Positions 1 through 10,439 of a DNA stretch of 64,000 nucleotides are shown here, in pieces. The notes below the pieces were generated by a model, which ran no database searches, was not told where the DNA came from, and saw only the letters and a program-made list of their open reading frames with translations. Within the stretch, counting starts at the first letter, position 1; each line of letters begins with the position of its first letter. The DNA comes from Sinorhizobium sp. A49 (GTDB lineage: Bacteria > Pseudomonadota > Alphaproteobacteria > Rhizobiales > Rhizobiaceae). Both the position numbers and the translations under genes were made by a program. The stretch is from positions 62,001 to 126,000 of the forward strand of contig NZ_MUNW01000054.1 of the NCBI RefSeq assembly GCF_002002725.1, read 5' to 3'.

Positions 1-279
1 GAAGGCGGCAAACAGAGCGACCATCGCCAACAGCTTGAAGCCGGCGCGCAGGGCGTGCTGGCGCACTGGGTGCGTCGTGCGAAGAACGGATGGGCGTAGC
101 GCGATCCAGGGCAGAAGGATCAGTGCGCCGAAGAACGCCCGGAAAAATCCGATGACGAAAGGGTGCACTGCGCCGCTCAGCGCCCGCACGATCACGGCAT
201 CTGCCGCGGCGAGCGTTGCTGCTCCCGCTGCAAAGACGACGGCCGTCGTAGCCTGGTGGCGGCTGCTGGCGCTGTACAT
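1..279 (-). CDS. DMT/EamA-family membrane transporter, N-terminal part (cut by window edge)
   Basis: Reading from the ATG at 277-279 gives 93 residues with no stop before the window edge. The N-terminus is short and polar, then two hydrophobic stretches follow (about residues 13-32 and 40-60), the second with the G-F-F-R-A-F-F-G-A pattern typical of the first helices of drug/metabolite transporters of the EamA type. An AGGAGG-like ribosome site (ACGGAGGA) lies 6-8 bases upstream of the ATG. The gene is divergent from the sialidase-like operon starting at 516 and shares its control region. EamA proteins are about 300 residues, so about two thirds lie outside the window. The substrate cannot be told. 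Confidence 0.75.
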   Translation of the reverse strand, partial: MYSASSRHQATTAVVFAAGAATLAAADAVIVRALSGAVHPFVIGFFRAFFGALILLPWIALRPSVLRTTHPVRQHALRAGFKLLAMVALFAAF

Positions 280-335
280 GAAGATCCTCCGTCCCCGGCA
301 TCCTCGTGCCGTGTTGCAATGACCATCTAGCTTTC

Positions 336-390
336 GACAAAGTTTGTCAAATCGTTTTCCTATGTAAAATTATACCGGACAATTCTTGTC
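336..390. promoter_or_regulatory. Pair of 13-bp dyads GACAA-N3-TTGTC (operator candidate)
   Basis: Two perfect palindromes of the same form lie in the divergent promoter region: GACAAAGTTTGTC at 336-348 and GACAATTCTTGTC at 378-390. Their starts are 42 bp apart, about four helical turns. The arms are identical and the 3-bp centre differs, as expected for one dimeric regulator. The FCD-GntR protein encoded at 3867-4574 is the obvious candidate, but this is inference. Confidence 0.6.
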
Positions 391-515
391 TAAAAAAAGC
401 TAATAGTTTCAATATAATATGGTAGGACTGTGAGTGGCGAGTGAAATGTAAATAACATAAACGAACTTGACAACTTGGAAATTTGGTTGATTTTCGATGC
501 CGACTGGAGGGCCCA

Positions 516-1712
516 ATGCATCCCGATGAAATCGCTCGCAACATGAACGGCGTGCTTCGATCCGCGTCCACGGGGCGCCACGAAGCCTTGTTGCCTTCGC
601 CAATGATCCAGAACCATGCGGCATTTCTACACGTGCTCGATGATGGCGCGCTCCTGTGCGCCTGGTTCGGCGGCACGCTGGAAGGCAAGTCGGATATCTC
701 CATCTTCGCGTCCATACTGCCGCTAGGTTCGACGAGCTGGGGACCGCCGCAGCCACTGAGTGACGACCCCGCGCATTCGGAACAGAACCCTGTGTTGTTT
801 TCCGCGCCGGACGGTACGCTCTGGCTGTTTCACACATCGCAACCATCAGGAAATCAGGACGAGTGCCGGATCCGCATGGCAAAGGTTGTGCGTGATCCGA
901 GTGATCCACTGAAGCTCTCGGCTCAGCAAGGGCGTTACCTCGACCTGCCGCGCGGGTGTTTTGTCCGCGCACCGATCGTCGTGCGCGATGATGGCGCATG
1001 GCTGCTGCCGATTTTCCGATGCGTGCAACGCCCCGGCCAGAAATGGAACGGCAGTCACGACACAGCCGCGGTGGGTGTCTCGCTTGATGCAGGCAGCACG
1101 TGGCGACTAGAGGATATCGAACAGTCCATCGGCTGTGTGCACATGGCGCCGGTTGCACTCGGGGCGGATCGCTACGCCGCCTTCTTCCGGCGTCGCCAGG
1201 CCGACTTTGTCTACCGGGCCGAGAGTGTCGACGGTGGCCGGTCCTGGTCGGTGCCCCACGCCACCGAAGTGCCGAACAACAACTCCTCGCTTGCCGCAAT
1301 CCGCCTTCGCGACGGCCGCATCGCCATGATCTGCAATCCGGTGAATGCGCTTTTGTCGGCCGACCGGCGCGCCTCGCTCTATGACGAGTTGGGCGAAGAC
1401 GATGGCCGGCCCGATGCGGATCCACGTGGGGGGTGCGTTCCTGTCTGGGGCGTTCCGCGCGCGCCCGTTACGGTTTGCCTTTCCGAGGATGGCGGGCGCT
1501 CCTTCGCGCTGCGCCTATCGATCGAGGAAGGCCCGGGGACCTGTCTGTCCAACGACTCGACCGATGGCCGCAACCAGGAAATGTCCTACCCGTGGCTGCT
1601 TGAGGGCGCCGACGGCACGCTGCATCTCGCCTACACCTATCATCGGCGCGCGATCAAATATGTCCGCCTGGCTCCCGGCTGGGACAGTGCGGCTCGACGG
1701 AGTGTTACATGA
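516..1712 (+). CDS. Sialidase-like (BNR/Asp-box) beta-propeller protein
   Basis: A 398-residue protein with three Asp-box motifs, S-L-D-A-G-S-T-W (about residue 195), S-V-D-G-G-R-S-W (about 250) and S-E-D-G-G-R-S-F (about 330), the mark of six-bladed propellers of the exo-sialidase superfamily. The ATG at 516 is preferred over one at 483 because GGAGG lies five bases before it. No signal peptide is visible, so it is probably cytoplasmic. Its end overlaps the next gene as ATGA. Relatives next to four-carbon acid sugar genes are usually called sialidase family proteins without a proven substrate. It could be a glycosidase or lyase feeding acid sugars into the pathway; the true reaction is unknown. 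Confidence 0.8.
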   Translation: MHPDEIARNMNGVLRSASTGRHEALLPSPMIQNHAAFLHVLDDGALLCAWFGGTLEGKSDISIFASILPLGSTSWGPPQPLSDDPAHSEQNPVLFSAPDGTLWLFHTSQPSGNQDECRIRMAKVVRDPSDPLKLSAQQGRYLDLPRGCFVRAPIVVRDDGAWLLPIFRCVQRPGQKWNGSHDTAAVGVSLDAGSTWRLEDIEQSIGCVHMAPVALGADRYAAFFRRRQADFVYRAESVDGGRSWSVPHATEVPNNNSSLAAIRLRDGRIAMICNPVNALLSADRRASLYDELGEDDGRPDADPRGGCVPVWGVPRAPVTVCLSEDGGRSFALRLSIEEGPGTCLSNDSTDGRNQEMSYPWLLEGADGTLHLAYTYHRRAIKYVRLAPGWDSAARRSVT

Positions 1713-2665
1713 GCAATATCATCGGTATAACCATGGGCGATCCCTGTGGGGTCGGCCCCGAGATCGCGGTGCGGGCTCTGTCAGAAATGTCCAGCGCAGA
1801 CCGTGCGCAGACGCGCATCTATGGCAATCTGACGACGCTTGAGGCCGCCCGGTCTGCGCTCGGCCTGGACATCGATCTCGCACCTCATGTCGTTGATCTG
1901 CCGATCAAGGACGCGCCGCTGCCCTGGGGCCAGCTGAGCGCGGTCGCCGGCGATGCTGCCTTTCGGTTTATCGAGAAAGCGGTGCGCGACGCTGAAGCCG
2001 GTGCGATCGGCTGCATCGTCACCGCGCCGATCAACAAGGAAGCGCTTAACCTTGCAGGCCATCACTACGATGGCCATACCGGCATGCTGCGCAGCCTGAC
2101 CGGATCGAAGGCCGCCTATATGCTGCTCGCTTCCGAGCGGCTGAAGGTCATCCATGTGTCGACGCATGTCTCGCTGCAAGAGGCAATCAGAAGAGCGACG
2201 ACGGAGCGGGTGCTGGCAACGATCAGGGCCGGGGACGCACATCTCAAGCGCACCGGCTACGCCGCGCCCAGGATCGCCGTTGCCGGCATCAATCCGCATT
2301 GCGGTGAAAACGGCCTGTTCGGCACGGAGGATGACGACCAGATCGCGCCTGCGGTCGCGGCCGCGCGCGCCGAAGGGATCGACGTCTACGGGCCGATTTC
2401 GGCGGACACGGTTTTCTACCGCGCCTATTCCGGTGCCTTTGACCTGATCGTTGCGCAATATCACGATCAGGGACACATCCCGATCAAGCTTGTCGCCTTC
2501 GACACAGCGGTCAACGTCTCCGTCGATCTGCCGATCGATCGCACGTCGGTCGACCACGGTACGGCCTTCGATATCGCCGGCAAGGGCATCGCCGACCACG
2601 GCAACATGAACTCCGCCATAGCCTACGCGCGCAAGCTCGTGGCCGGCAGCGCTAAGCAAGGATGA
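1709..2665 (+). CDS. pdxA2: PdxA2-type 4-phospho-D-threonate/D-erythronate dehydrogenase
   Basis: A 318-residue protein of the PdxA family. The N-terminal [10 protein letters not shown] motif, the metal-site histidines in [18 protein letters not shown] and D-H-G-T-A-F-D are all present. True PdxA makes pyridoxal phosphate precursors. The PdxA2 branch oxidises 4-phospho-D-threonate or -erythronate, with decarboxylation to dihydroxyacetone phosphate, and is paired with a DUF1537 kinase. That kinase is encoded nearby at 4571-5599, so the catabolic role is preferred. The gene overlaps its neighbours on both sides by four bases (ATGA), showing translational coupling within a three-gene operon. Confidence 0.85.
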   Translation: MSNIIGITMGDPCGVGPEIAVRALSEMSSADRAQTRIYGNLTTLEAARSALGLDIDLAPHVVDLPIKDAPLPWGQLSAVAGDAAFRFIEKAVRDAEAGAIGCIVTAPINKEALNLAGHHYDGHTGMLRSLTGSKAAYMLLASERLKVIHVSTHVSLQEAIRRATTERVLATIRAGDAHLKRTGYAAPRIAVAGINPHCGENGLFGTEDDDQIAPAVAAARAEGIDVYGPISADTVFYRAYSGAFDLIVAQYHDQGHIPIKLVAFDTAVNVSVDLPIDRTSVDHGTAFDIAGKGIADHGNMNSAIAYARKLVAGSAKQG

Positions 2666-3792
2666 CTCAAGCCATGACAAACGCTCAAATCACCCTTCAC
2701 CAACCACGCCGCCTTGTGGTCGGCGCGGGCACGGTCGGCGAGGTCGGAACCTGGGCCGGTGAAGTGGGCTCCGCTCTGGTGATCGCAACGCCGATCACGG
2801 CGGGCTTTGCAGATCGGCTGCGGCTTTCCGGCCGTGTCACCGTGTTCGATGCGATACCCGGAGAGCCGGATATCGCAACGCTGGACGCAGCCCTCGAGGC
2901 AGCGAGGCAATGCAAGCCGGACCTGATCGTCGGTCTCGGCGGCGGCTCGGTGCTCGACGTCGCGAAGCTGGTTGCCGCGCTCTGGGATTGCGACCAGACG
3001 CTCGTCGATGTTGCCGGCCCCAATCGCGTCGCCGGCCGCAACACGCGCCTGGTTCAGGTCGCGACGACGGCTGGAACCGGTTCCGAGGCGGGCATTCGCT
3101 CGCTGATCACCGACACCGGAAAAGGCACCAAGATCGCCGTGGAAAGCCCACATATGATCGCTGACCTTGCCGTTCTCGATCCGGAATTGACCTATTCGGT
3201 GCCGCCAGCAGTCACGGCGGCGACCGGTGTCGATGCGATGGCACATTGCGTCGAGGCCTTCACCAATCGGCGAGCGCATCCGATGATCGATGGCTTTGCA
3301 AGGATGGGCTTCCATCTCGTCGGCAAATATCTGGCCCGCGCGGTCAAGGACGGAGCCGATACCGAGGCCCGCGAAGGGCTCATGCTGGCCTCCTACTATG
3401 GCGGCATATGCCTTGGGCCCGTCAACACGGCCGCAGGTCACGCCATCGCCTATCCGTTGGGAACAAGGCTCCGGCTTCCGCATGGCCTTGCCAACGCCAT
3501 CATTTTTCCGCACGTGCTCGCCTTCAATCGTTCCGTCGCCACAAGGAAGACAGATGAGGTGGCGCGGGCGCTGGGCTTGGGCGAAGCTCTTTCCGAGGCG
3601 GACCTTCTGAGCGCCGCGCACGGGTTTTGCAGCGATCTCGGCATCGAAATGTCGCTCGCCGCTCACGGTGCGACGCCGGACGATCTGCCGCTCTATGCAA
3701 GCGAGGCGCATGCCAATCGCCGCCTGATGGACAATAACCCTGTTGATATGAGCGTCGACGAGGTTCTGGCTGTCTACAGGGCAGCCTTTTAA
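2662..3792 (+). CDS. Iron-containing alcohol dehydrogenase family protein
   Basis: A 376-residue group III (Fe-type) dehydrogenase. The nucleotide-binding [10 protein letters not shown] (about residue 93) and T-T-A-G-T-G-S-E (about 136) are intact, and the metal ligands are visible as D and H in [13 protein letters not shown] in A-A-G-H-A-I-A-Y and H in L-P-H-G-L-A-N-A. It is the last gene of the operon with the sialidase-like protein and PdxA2, overlapping PdxA2 by ATGA; a second ATG at 2674 could also serve. The family includes maleylacetate reductases, lactaldehyde and 1,3-propanediol dehydrogenases. In this setting an aldehyde/alcohol step in acid-sugar use is likely, but the substrate is not known. 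Confidence 0.8.
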   Translation: MTQAMTNAQITLHQPRRLVVGAGTVGEVGTWAGEVGSALVIATPITAGFADRLRLSGRVTVFDAIPGEPDIATLDAALEAARQCKPDLIVGLGGGSVLDVAKLVAALWDCDQTLVDVAGPNRVAGRNTRLVQVATTAGTGSEAGIRSLITDTGKGTKIAVESPHMIADLAVLDPELTYSVPPAVTAATGVDAMAHCVEAFTNRRAHPMIDGFARMGFHLVGKYLARAVKDGADTEAREGLMLASYYGGICLGPVNTAAGHAIAYPLGTRLRLPHGLANAIIFPHVLAFNRSVATRKTDEVARALGLGEALSEADLLSAAHGFCSDLGIEMSLAAHGATPDDLPLYASEAHANRRLMDNNPVDMSVDEVLAVYRAAF

Positions 3793-3844
3793 GCCCTGTG
3801 GGCTTTGTCCAATTGCAAACGCCTCGGCCATAAGCCGGGGCGTT
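3791..3844. terminator. Two hairpins between convergent genes
   Basis: Directly after the stop of the alcohol dehydrogenase there is a perfect 6-bp stem (AAGCCC-TGT-GGGCTT, 3791-3805). A second, stronger hairpin pairs 3818-3828 with 3834-3844 (11 bp with one wobble pair, 5-base loop) and ends in TTT on the plus strand and in TTT on the minus strand too. The second probably stops transcription from both sides. Confidence 0.65.
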
Positions 3845-3866
3845 TCGCGTTGCGGCCGGCGCCGAC

Positions 3867-4574
3867 CTATCTGGTCGTCTGAAACAACCGCTCGCGCGAG
3901 CCGGTCAGGTGATCATGCATCAACTGCTTTGCCTTGGTGCCGTCACCGGCGCCGATCGCGTCGCAAATCGCTTCGTGCTCGGCGAAAACGCGTGTGAGGC
4001 CCGCCGTCTCGCGCTTGACCGATGCGCCATGGAATTTCATGCCGACGGCAATATGGTCCTTGAGGGCTTCCATCGCGGTGGAGAAATAGCTGTTCTGGGC
4101 AGCGCGCGCGATCGCCAGATGGAACTGGAAATCCGCGTCCTCGCGATGCGACTGCCGGTTGGTCGCGTCCCGCATCAACTCCAACGCCTGGCGAATGGCG
4201 CCAAGACTGGCGTCATCATGGCGCGCCGCTGCCGCTGCCGCCGCTGCCGGCTCGACCGTCAGCCGGAACTCGTAGCAGTTCAAGAGATCCGCGACATTCT
4301 CCAGTTGCCCGAAGCCAAGGGGCTCCTTCATGCCGACGGCACGAACAAAACTTCCGGCGCCCCGGCGGGAATAGATCAGGCCCTGGTCACGGATGCGACG
4401 GAGCGCCTCGCGAATGACCGGTCGGGACACTTCGAATTCAGCCGCCAGGTCGTGCTCGGTCGGCAAGCGTTCGTCGGGCTTGTAGGCTCCCGACTTGATG
4501 GCGCGATGCATCCGCTCGAAGACGAGGTCGGCCAGGCTCTTGCGTGTCGTTCCGTTCTCCAGTCCCATCGTCAT
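3867..4574 (-). CDS. GntR-family regulator, FadR/FCD subfamily
   Basis: A 235-residue regulator. The winged helix-turn-helix is at about residues 12-78 (L-P-T-E-H-D-L-A...S-R-P-V-I-R-E-A-L-R-R-I), followed by an all-helical FCD ligand domain with D and H residues (F-H-L-A-I-A-R-A, A-E-H-E-A-I) that bind a metal and the effector acid in this subfamily. Its ATG overlaps the stop of the upstream kinase gene as ATGA, so it is the second gene of a two-gene minus-strand operon. It most likely represses the acid-sugar operons in response to a four-carbon acid or its phosphate. It may bind the dyads at 336-390. Confidence 0.85.
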   Translation of the reverse strand: MTMGLENGTTRKSLADLVFERMHRAIKSGAYKPDERLPTEHDLAAEFEVSRPVIREALRRIRDQGLIYSRRGAGSFVRAVGMKEPLGFGQLENVADLLNCYEFRLTVEPAAAAAAAARHDDASLGAIRQALELMRDATNRQSHREDADFQFHLAIARAAQNSYFSTAMEALKDHIAVGMKFHGASVKRETAGLTRVFAEHEAICDAIGAGDGTKAKQLMHDHLTGSRERLFQTTR

Positions 4575-5599
4575 CCCATGTTGCGGAGCATTCTGCCCGC
4601 AATCTCCCTCAGCGTCGCCGGGTCACCGAATCCTCCGGATTTCGCGATGATGCAATGTCCGTCGGCGAAGGCCAAGCCCAGACCAGGCATGCACTCACCC
4701 ATCAGCCGGAAACGCGTGATCCCCATCACATCGAGCACTGCCTGCGCAGTGGCGCCACCGGAAAGAAGCAACGTGGAAGCGGCCTGTGTCAAAGCCGGAA
4801 AGACGCTTTCGGCTAGAAGGCGAGAGACTTCATGGGAGGTCATTGCGACATCGCCTTCAACCGCTTGCACCAGAGTTATCAAGCTGCCATCCGAAGACGC
4901 TTCGCTCAGGCGTCCGTTTGGCGCGGGTAGATAACGCGGCACGAGTGTTGCCCGCAATTCTTCGATCTGCGCCAGCGTGATCGGATCACGCGAGCCAATG
5001 ACAAAAAGCCCCGGACCTTCGGGGACCTCGGCAGCGAGCGGATTTGCTCCGCCGCTCATTTGGCATGCCAGTGCCTCGGCCAGTCCACGTGCACCGATCA
5101 ACAGGTCCACTCCCGATTCCTGGGCCGATTGAAGCGAGCGGCGCATTTCCTCCGCAGTCGCGATATCAGGGATCGTGACGTTGCGTGCGTGCCGGCCAAG
5201 CTTTTCGGCGATCAGTATCGGCGCATCCACCCCAAAGCCCTGTACACGGCCTGCTTTTACCATCCGTCCGAAATCCGGAATGGCAGGAGAAACAAGCGCT
5301 GAGCGAAATGGGATAACATCGAGCTCGGCAGCAATGTGGCCCTTGAGGCGCGAGTCGATCTTCTTGAAAAGGCGCGCGCCCGGCGGCAAGGCAGCAAGCG
5401 CCGCAGCTGTTGCCTGTTGCGCCGATGCGACATCCATTTCCCGCGAGCCAATATTGACTGAAACGACCTTCGGGCGCGCGCTCAAGGCCCCTGGGAGGGC
5501 CTCGACAGTAAGCGCAATCTCAGTATGCAGGCCCCTGCTGGCGAATGGGGCGGCCGCATCCAGGGCGCCGGTCAGGTCATCGGCAACAATTGCCAGCAT
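4571..5599 (-). CDS. Four-carbon acid sugar kinase (DUF1537 family)
   Basis: A 342-residue kinase. The N-terminal A-D-D-L-T-G-A-L-D motif binds the sugar acid, K-K-I-D-S-R-L-K-G-H follows at about residue 78, and the C-terminal nucleotide-binding parts L-L-L-S-G-G-A-T-A and A-K-S-G-G-F-G-D-P are intact. Family members phosphorylate D-threonate or D-erythronate at O-4, and PdxA2 then converts the product to dihydroxyacetone phosphate. Together with the gene at 1709-2665 the two core steps are present. D-threonate versus D-erythronate kinase cannot be separated by eye, so no symbol is given. Transcription starts in the AT-rich region right of 5599. Confidence 0.87.
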   Translation of the reverse strand: MLAIVADDLTGALDAAAPFASRGLHTEIALTVEALPGALSARPKVVSVNIGSREMDVASAQQATAAALAALPPGARLFKKIDSRLKGHIAAELDVIPFRSALVSPAIPDFGRMVKAGRVQGFGVDAPILIAEKLGRHARNVTIPDIATAEEMRRSLQSAQESGVDLLIGARGLAEALACQMSGGANPLAAEVPEGPGLFVIGSRDPITLAQIEELRATLVPRYLPAPNGRLSEASSDGSLITLVQAVEGDVAMTSHEVSRLLAESVFPALTQAASTLLLSGGATAQAVLDVMGITRFRLMGECMPGLGLAFADGHCIIAKSGGFGDPATLREIAGRMLRNMG

Positions 5600-6246
5600 G
5601 AAACGAGCTCCATGAATTTGTTGTTATCTTAGTTCCAGCCTTTTCAGTTGAAATGTCAAGGAATTTTGAACTGATAGTTACAAATATCTCCTGATGAACC
5701 TGGCAACTGGCGGTCCTTCGAGGAAGAGGTTGTGGCACGAAATTTAATGCAGCGCCTGCCAGGCGACTGTGAAGGGTAGAACCAGTGATGGCGGCCGCGC
5801 GCAGCGGTCGTCATCTCAACGATGGATTTCGGTCGCCGACTTCAGTCAGTCCCTTTGAAGTGCACGTTGCACTTTGTGCGAACTTGGCGCACGGGTCATA
5901 AAAGCTTAGCGGCCAAATGGCGGTAATCTTCGTCGACGCTGCGTCTCAGCGACCCATGATTGTGGCAGGATCGAGCCTTTCCGATGCGGTTAGCCATGGA
6001 GGGGGAGCATTGTTCTTGGCCGTTCGCCGACTCTATGCTGAACCGCCTGCGGCGAGCCTTTTTGAGCGGCCGATCCGCGCGCGAACGGGCATAACAGCCG
6101 TCTCGCTGCGTACCAGCATGTAAGTCTCACCTCCAACGCCTGGTTCCATAATACAGATTACGCGATCTTTCTATTGTAGCCGGTACATTCTATTTCCAAG
6201 TGCGACATGCCAATAACTTCAATGGGTTCCCCTTGGAGATTTTGGG
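5600..6246. other. Intergenic region, no supported gene
   Basis: The first 100 bases upstream of the kinase are AT-rich and probably hold its promoter; TTGTTATCTTAGTT and AACTGATAGTTACAA form an imperfect inverted pair there. The rest has no reading frame I can support. A 68-codon frame at 5917-6123 lacks a good ribosome site and recognisable features. The last 100 bases lead into the transposase relic and may include a decayed IS end. Confidence 0.5.
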
Positions 6247-6530
6247 ATGTCGCGACACTATTCGCAGCTCAATCTTACCGATCGCCGCCGCCTACACCAC
6301 TTTGTCGAACGCAAAGTGCCGATCAATGAAATGGCGCGTCAATTCGGCCGTCATCGATCGACGATCTATCGCGAGATCAGGCGCAACACATTCCACGATC
6401 GCGAGCTGCCCGAGTATAGGGGCGACTTCTCGACGGTTGCCGACGACATCAGCAAAATGACCAGCCGAGAAAGTGCCTCAACTACAGGGCACAGACAGAA
6501 GTGTTCACGGCACATTTGCAAGAAGGTGGC
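6247..6530 (+). pseudogene. IS30-family transposase relic with internal deletion
   Basis: The frame from 6247 encodes the IS30-type N-terminal helix-turn-helix: S-Q-L-N-L-T-D-R-R-R-L-H-H-F followed by P-I-N-E-M-A-R-Q-F-G-R-H-R-S-T-I-Y-R-E-I-R-R-N. From 6456 another frame reads N-D-Q-P-R-K-C-L-N-Y-R-A-Q-T-E-V-F, the C-terminal signature of the same family. The whole DDE catalytic core between them is missing, so about 1 kb was lost and the two ends were joined out of frame. It cannot be active. It marks a past insertion between the acid-sugar and kynurenine regions. Confidence 0.75.
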
Positions 6531-6958
6531 CGAGCCCCTACCCTCAAAACGGGCACGATGCACTTCGGTCAGGTTGTCCAAAATCGCCGCCGTGCAGAAG
6601 GCCGGCGGCGAGAGCCGGCACTCCGGGGACGTTTTCGAGTCGCTTCAAAGACCGGCATCTGCGTTTTTGCAGATGCTTCCAGCCGATAGATGATGCGATC
6701 CTTTCCATCGCACCGAGATCGCTCCGGCTTCTATCTTTCCTCTTTGTTTGCCGCGCCAAGCGACCTGAAACACGGCCGCCGATCCTGCCGTCACGAGGAA
6801 GACACGTGTGATGTGATGGATCCGGCGAAGGGCACCTCTGTGCCAAGGGGGCAGGAATGAGAAATCGATGATGCTCAGGCCACGTGTCGAAGTGGTGACC
6901 TGGTGCTACTCCGGCCAGACCAAGCCTGTCGGACAATAGGCCCAGTCTATGCCATCGT
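6531..6958. other. Intergenic region, no supported gene
   Basis: About 430 bases between the IS30 relic and the end of the aspartate-dehydrogenase-like gene. Overlapping open frames run on both strands, but none has a convincing ribosome site or familiar motif. It may contain the remaining right part of the decayed insertion sequence. Confidence 0.4.
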
Positions 6959-7765
6959 TTAAAGGACGAGTGCGCTGGTCCTGTTTTCGATCAAGCGAAC
7001 GAGGTTCAGCGCCGTCATTTCCGAGGATTTCGGATTGGTCGCAAGTGGACGGTTCTGAAGGCGTATTTCGAGCGTGCCGAAGGGGCCGCGGGCACAAATA
7101 CTGTGCATGTTTTCCACGGCTTTGGGGTCGGCGACGAGGCGAACACGCGTACGATGCATGCCGATGCCGGCAAGTGAGGTGGTCGCCGCCACATTGGCAT
7201 TTTGCGGAAAGGCCGTTGCCGCCTCTGCCGCCGACCCCTCGAAGAAGACTTCCGCCTCCTGCAGTTCTGTCAGGCGACAACACTGCTCGGCCGGCGTCCC
7301 GAGCCAGGCCCTCGCGGGCTTGGTGATGACGTGCTCCACGCTGTCCAGCCCCAAGCGCGACGCCGCCGATAGGGCATCGATGCCGCCGAGCGCACCCGGC
7401 GGAATGATAAGCTTGCGACCATTCCGCTGCGCCAGTTCGACGAGTTCGTCGAGCACGGCGCCATCCACCAGGGCCGAGGTGGAGGAAACGGCGAAATCCA
7501 TGCCCGCAGTCAGCGCGGCACGGGCGAAGGGTAGCACACTTTCGCGGCTCGCAGCCTCGACGACCAATGACGCGCCGGTCGCCGCCAACGCCTCGGGGCT
7601 GGCAAGATGAACCGCCCCTTCCGGCATGGACCCTTCGATTTCCTTTGGATCGCGCACCGCGACCCCGACGATCCGGCTGCTCGCGCCCCGCGCCTTCAGA
7701 AGCGCGGCGACACGCTGACCGATGGCGCCCCAGCCGATGAGGCAGATGGCTTCGACTGTCGACAT
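6959..7765 (-). CDS. nadX: L-aspartate dehydrogenase-like protein (NadX/DUF108 family)
   Basis: A 268-residue protein with an N-terminal Rossmann motif I-G-W-G-A-I-G-Q-R-V and the DUF108 core (S-S-T-S-A-L-V-D, P-P-G-A-L-G-G-I-D-A-L, and A-T-A-F-P-Q-N-A-N-V-A-A-T) of aspartate dehydrogenases, which oxidise L-aspartate to iminoaspartate with NAD(P). A GGAGG site lies six bases before the ATG. It is the last gene of a minus-strand run with the 3-hydroxyanthranilate dioxygenase and a DapA-like enzyme, 28 bases after the dioxygenase stop. Aspartate dehydrogenase would normally feed quinolinate/NAD synthesis. Here it may act on an amino acid released from the aromatic ring, which is inference. The symbol reflects family, not proven role. 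Confidence 0.75.
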   Translation of the reverse strand: MSTVEAICLIGWGAIGQRVAALLKARGASSRIVGVAVRDPKEIEGSMPEGAVHLASPEALAATGASLVVEAASRESVLPFARAALTAGMDFAVSSTSALVDGAVLDELVELAQRNGRKLIIPPGALGGIDALSAASRLGLDSVEHVITKPARAWLGTPAEQCCRLTELQEAEVFFEGSAAEAATAFPQNANVAATTSLAGIGMHRTRVRLVADPKAVENMHSICARGPFGTLEIRLQNRPLATNPKSSEMTALNLVRLIENRTSALVL

Positions 7766-7793
7766 AACGGTCCTCCGCTTTCTTGCTGTCGGT

Positions 7794-9313
<1,520 letters not shown>

Positions 9314-9443
9314 GACGCTCCCTGTTGCATGTCCTCCGGCGGTGCATGAAGCAGGCCGTTCCGGTCTCTGTTGTCGCCATTTAGCGCAGGAGAATCTTAT
9401 TCATAAAGACGCATAGTTCGTATATATTCATGCTGAAATCAGT

Positions 9444-10361
9444 ATGGATGACCCGATGCTCAATCTCCGTCAGATCAAGTGTTTCCAGGCCGTGGTCGAA
9501 CTCGGCAACTTCTCCCGCGCCGCCGAGCGATTGCGCACCAGCCAGGCCGGCATTTCGCACGCGATCCGCGATCTCGAGGCGCTGCTCGGCGCGCGGCTCT
9601 TCGATCGCACGACCCGACGCGTCGAGCTGACCGAAGCCGGGCGCGTCTTTGCCGCCGGAGCCTTGCCGGGACTGGCGGAAATCGAGCGTGCCGTCGATGC
9701 GGTGCACGACCTCGGGCAGCTGAGGACCGGCCTCGTTCGCATCGCCGCCCCGCCCTTTCTCGGCGCGACGGTGCTGCCGCGTCTGTTGCAGGAGGTTGCC
9801 GCGACCCATCCGAACCTCAAGCTGAGGATCGAGGACGTGGTGACAGACCTCATCGCCCCCCGCGTGCGTAGCGGCCTTTGCGATCTCGGCGTCGGCACCT
9901 TCGCCAGCGACGAGGACGGTCTTGAGATCCAGCGGGTGCTGCGCGACCAGCTGATGGTTTTCGCGCCCGAGGGCCACGCGATCTGCGCGAAGGCCGAAGT
10001 CGCCTGGTCCGCGCTTGCCGACCAGCCGATCATCACGCTGACCCGTGAGAGCAACATCCGCCTTCTGACCGAAGTCGGCTTCGAGAGCGCTGGAGTGCCG
10101 CTCCGGCCTTCCCTGGAAGTGCACCAGATCAACACGGCCCTTTCCCTCGTTGAACGAGAGGCGGGCCTTGCCATCCTGCCGACCTATGCCTTTACCGGCC
10201 TGAACGGCCGAAAGATTTCAGCCCGGCCCTTGGTCGAGCCATCGATTGCCCGGGACGTCGCAGTCATCACCGCGCGCGAGCGCACGCCCTCCCCCGCGAC
10301 GCTCGCGGTACGCACTGTGCTGCGCAAGGTGCTGCGCGACATGATTCCGGTGATCGGCTGA
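9444..10361 (+). CDS. LysR-family transcriptional regulator
   Basis: A 305-residue LysR protein. The N-terminal helix-turn-helix is at about residues 8-65 (F-S-R-A-A-E-R-L-R-T-S-Q-A-G-I-S-H-A-I-R-D-L-E), then the two-lobed effector domain. A start at 9456 (M-L-N-L-R-Q) is possible, as neither ATG has a strong ribosome site. It is divergent from the DapA-like/dioxygenase/NadX operon, the usual arrangement for a LysR regulator and its target; the 130-bp gap contains repeated TTCAT elements that could be part of its site. A likely inducer is 3-hydroxyanthranilate or its ring-cleavage product. Confidence 0.88.
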   Translation: MDDPMLNLRQIKCFQAVVELGNFSRAAERLRTSQAGISHAIRDLEALLGARLFDRTTRRVELTEAGRVFAAGALPGLAEIERAVDAVHDLGQLRTGLVRIAAPPFLGATVLPRLLQEVAATHPNLKLRIEDVVTDLIAPRVRSGLCDLGVGTFASDEDGLEIQRVLRDQLMVFAPEGHAICAKAEVAWSALADQPIITLTRESNIRLLTEVGFESAGVPLRPSLEVHQINTALSLVEREAGLAILPTYAFTGLNGRKISARPLVEPSIARDVAVITARERTPSPATLAVRTVLRKVLRDMIPVIG

Positions 10362-10371
10362 CGAAACGCAA

Positions 10372-10408
10372 CGAGGCCGAAACCGTCGCAGCAACGGTTT
10401 CGGCCTCG
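10372..10408. terminator. Strong bidirectional hairpin
   Basis: A perfect 15-bp inverted repeat (10372-10386 with 10394-10408) around a 7-base loop lies between the convergent ends of the LysR gene and the aldehyde dehydrogenase gene. The plus side is followed by GATTT. It most likely terminates both transcripts. Confidence 0.75.
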
Positions 10409-10439
10409 GATTTGCACGGTTGCCGCGCGTCAGACGTGC

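Noticed and set aside
5917-6123. 68-codon frame
   Set aside because: No ribosome site, no recognisable motif, lies in a decayed region next to the IS30 relic.
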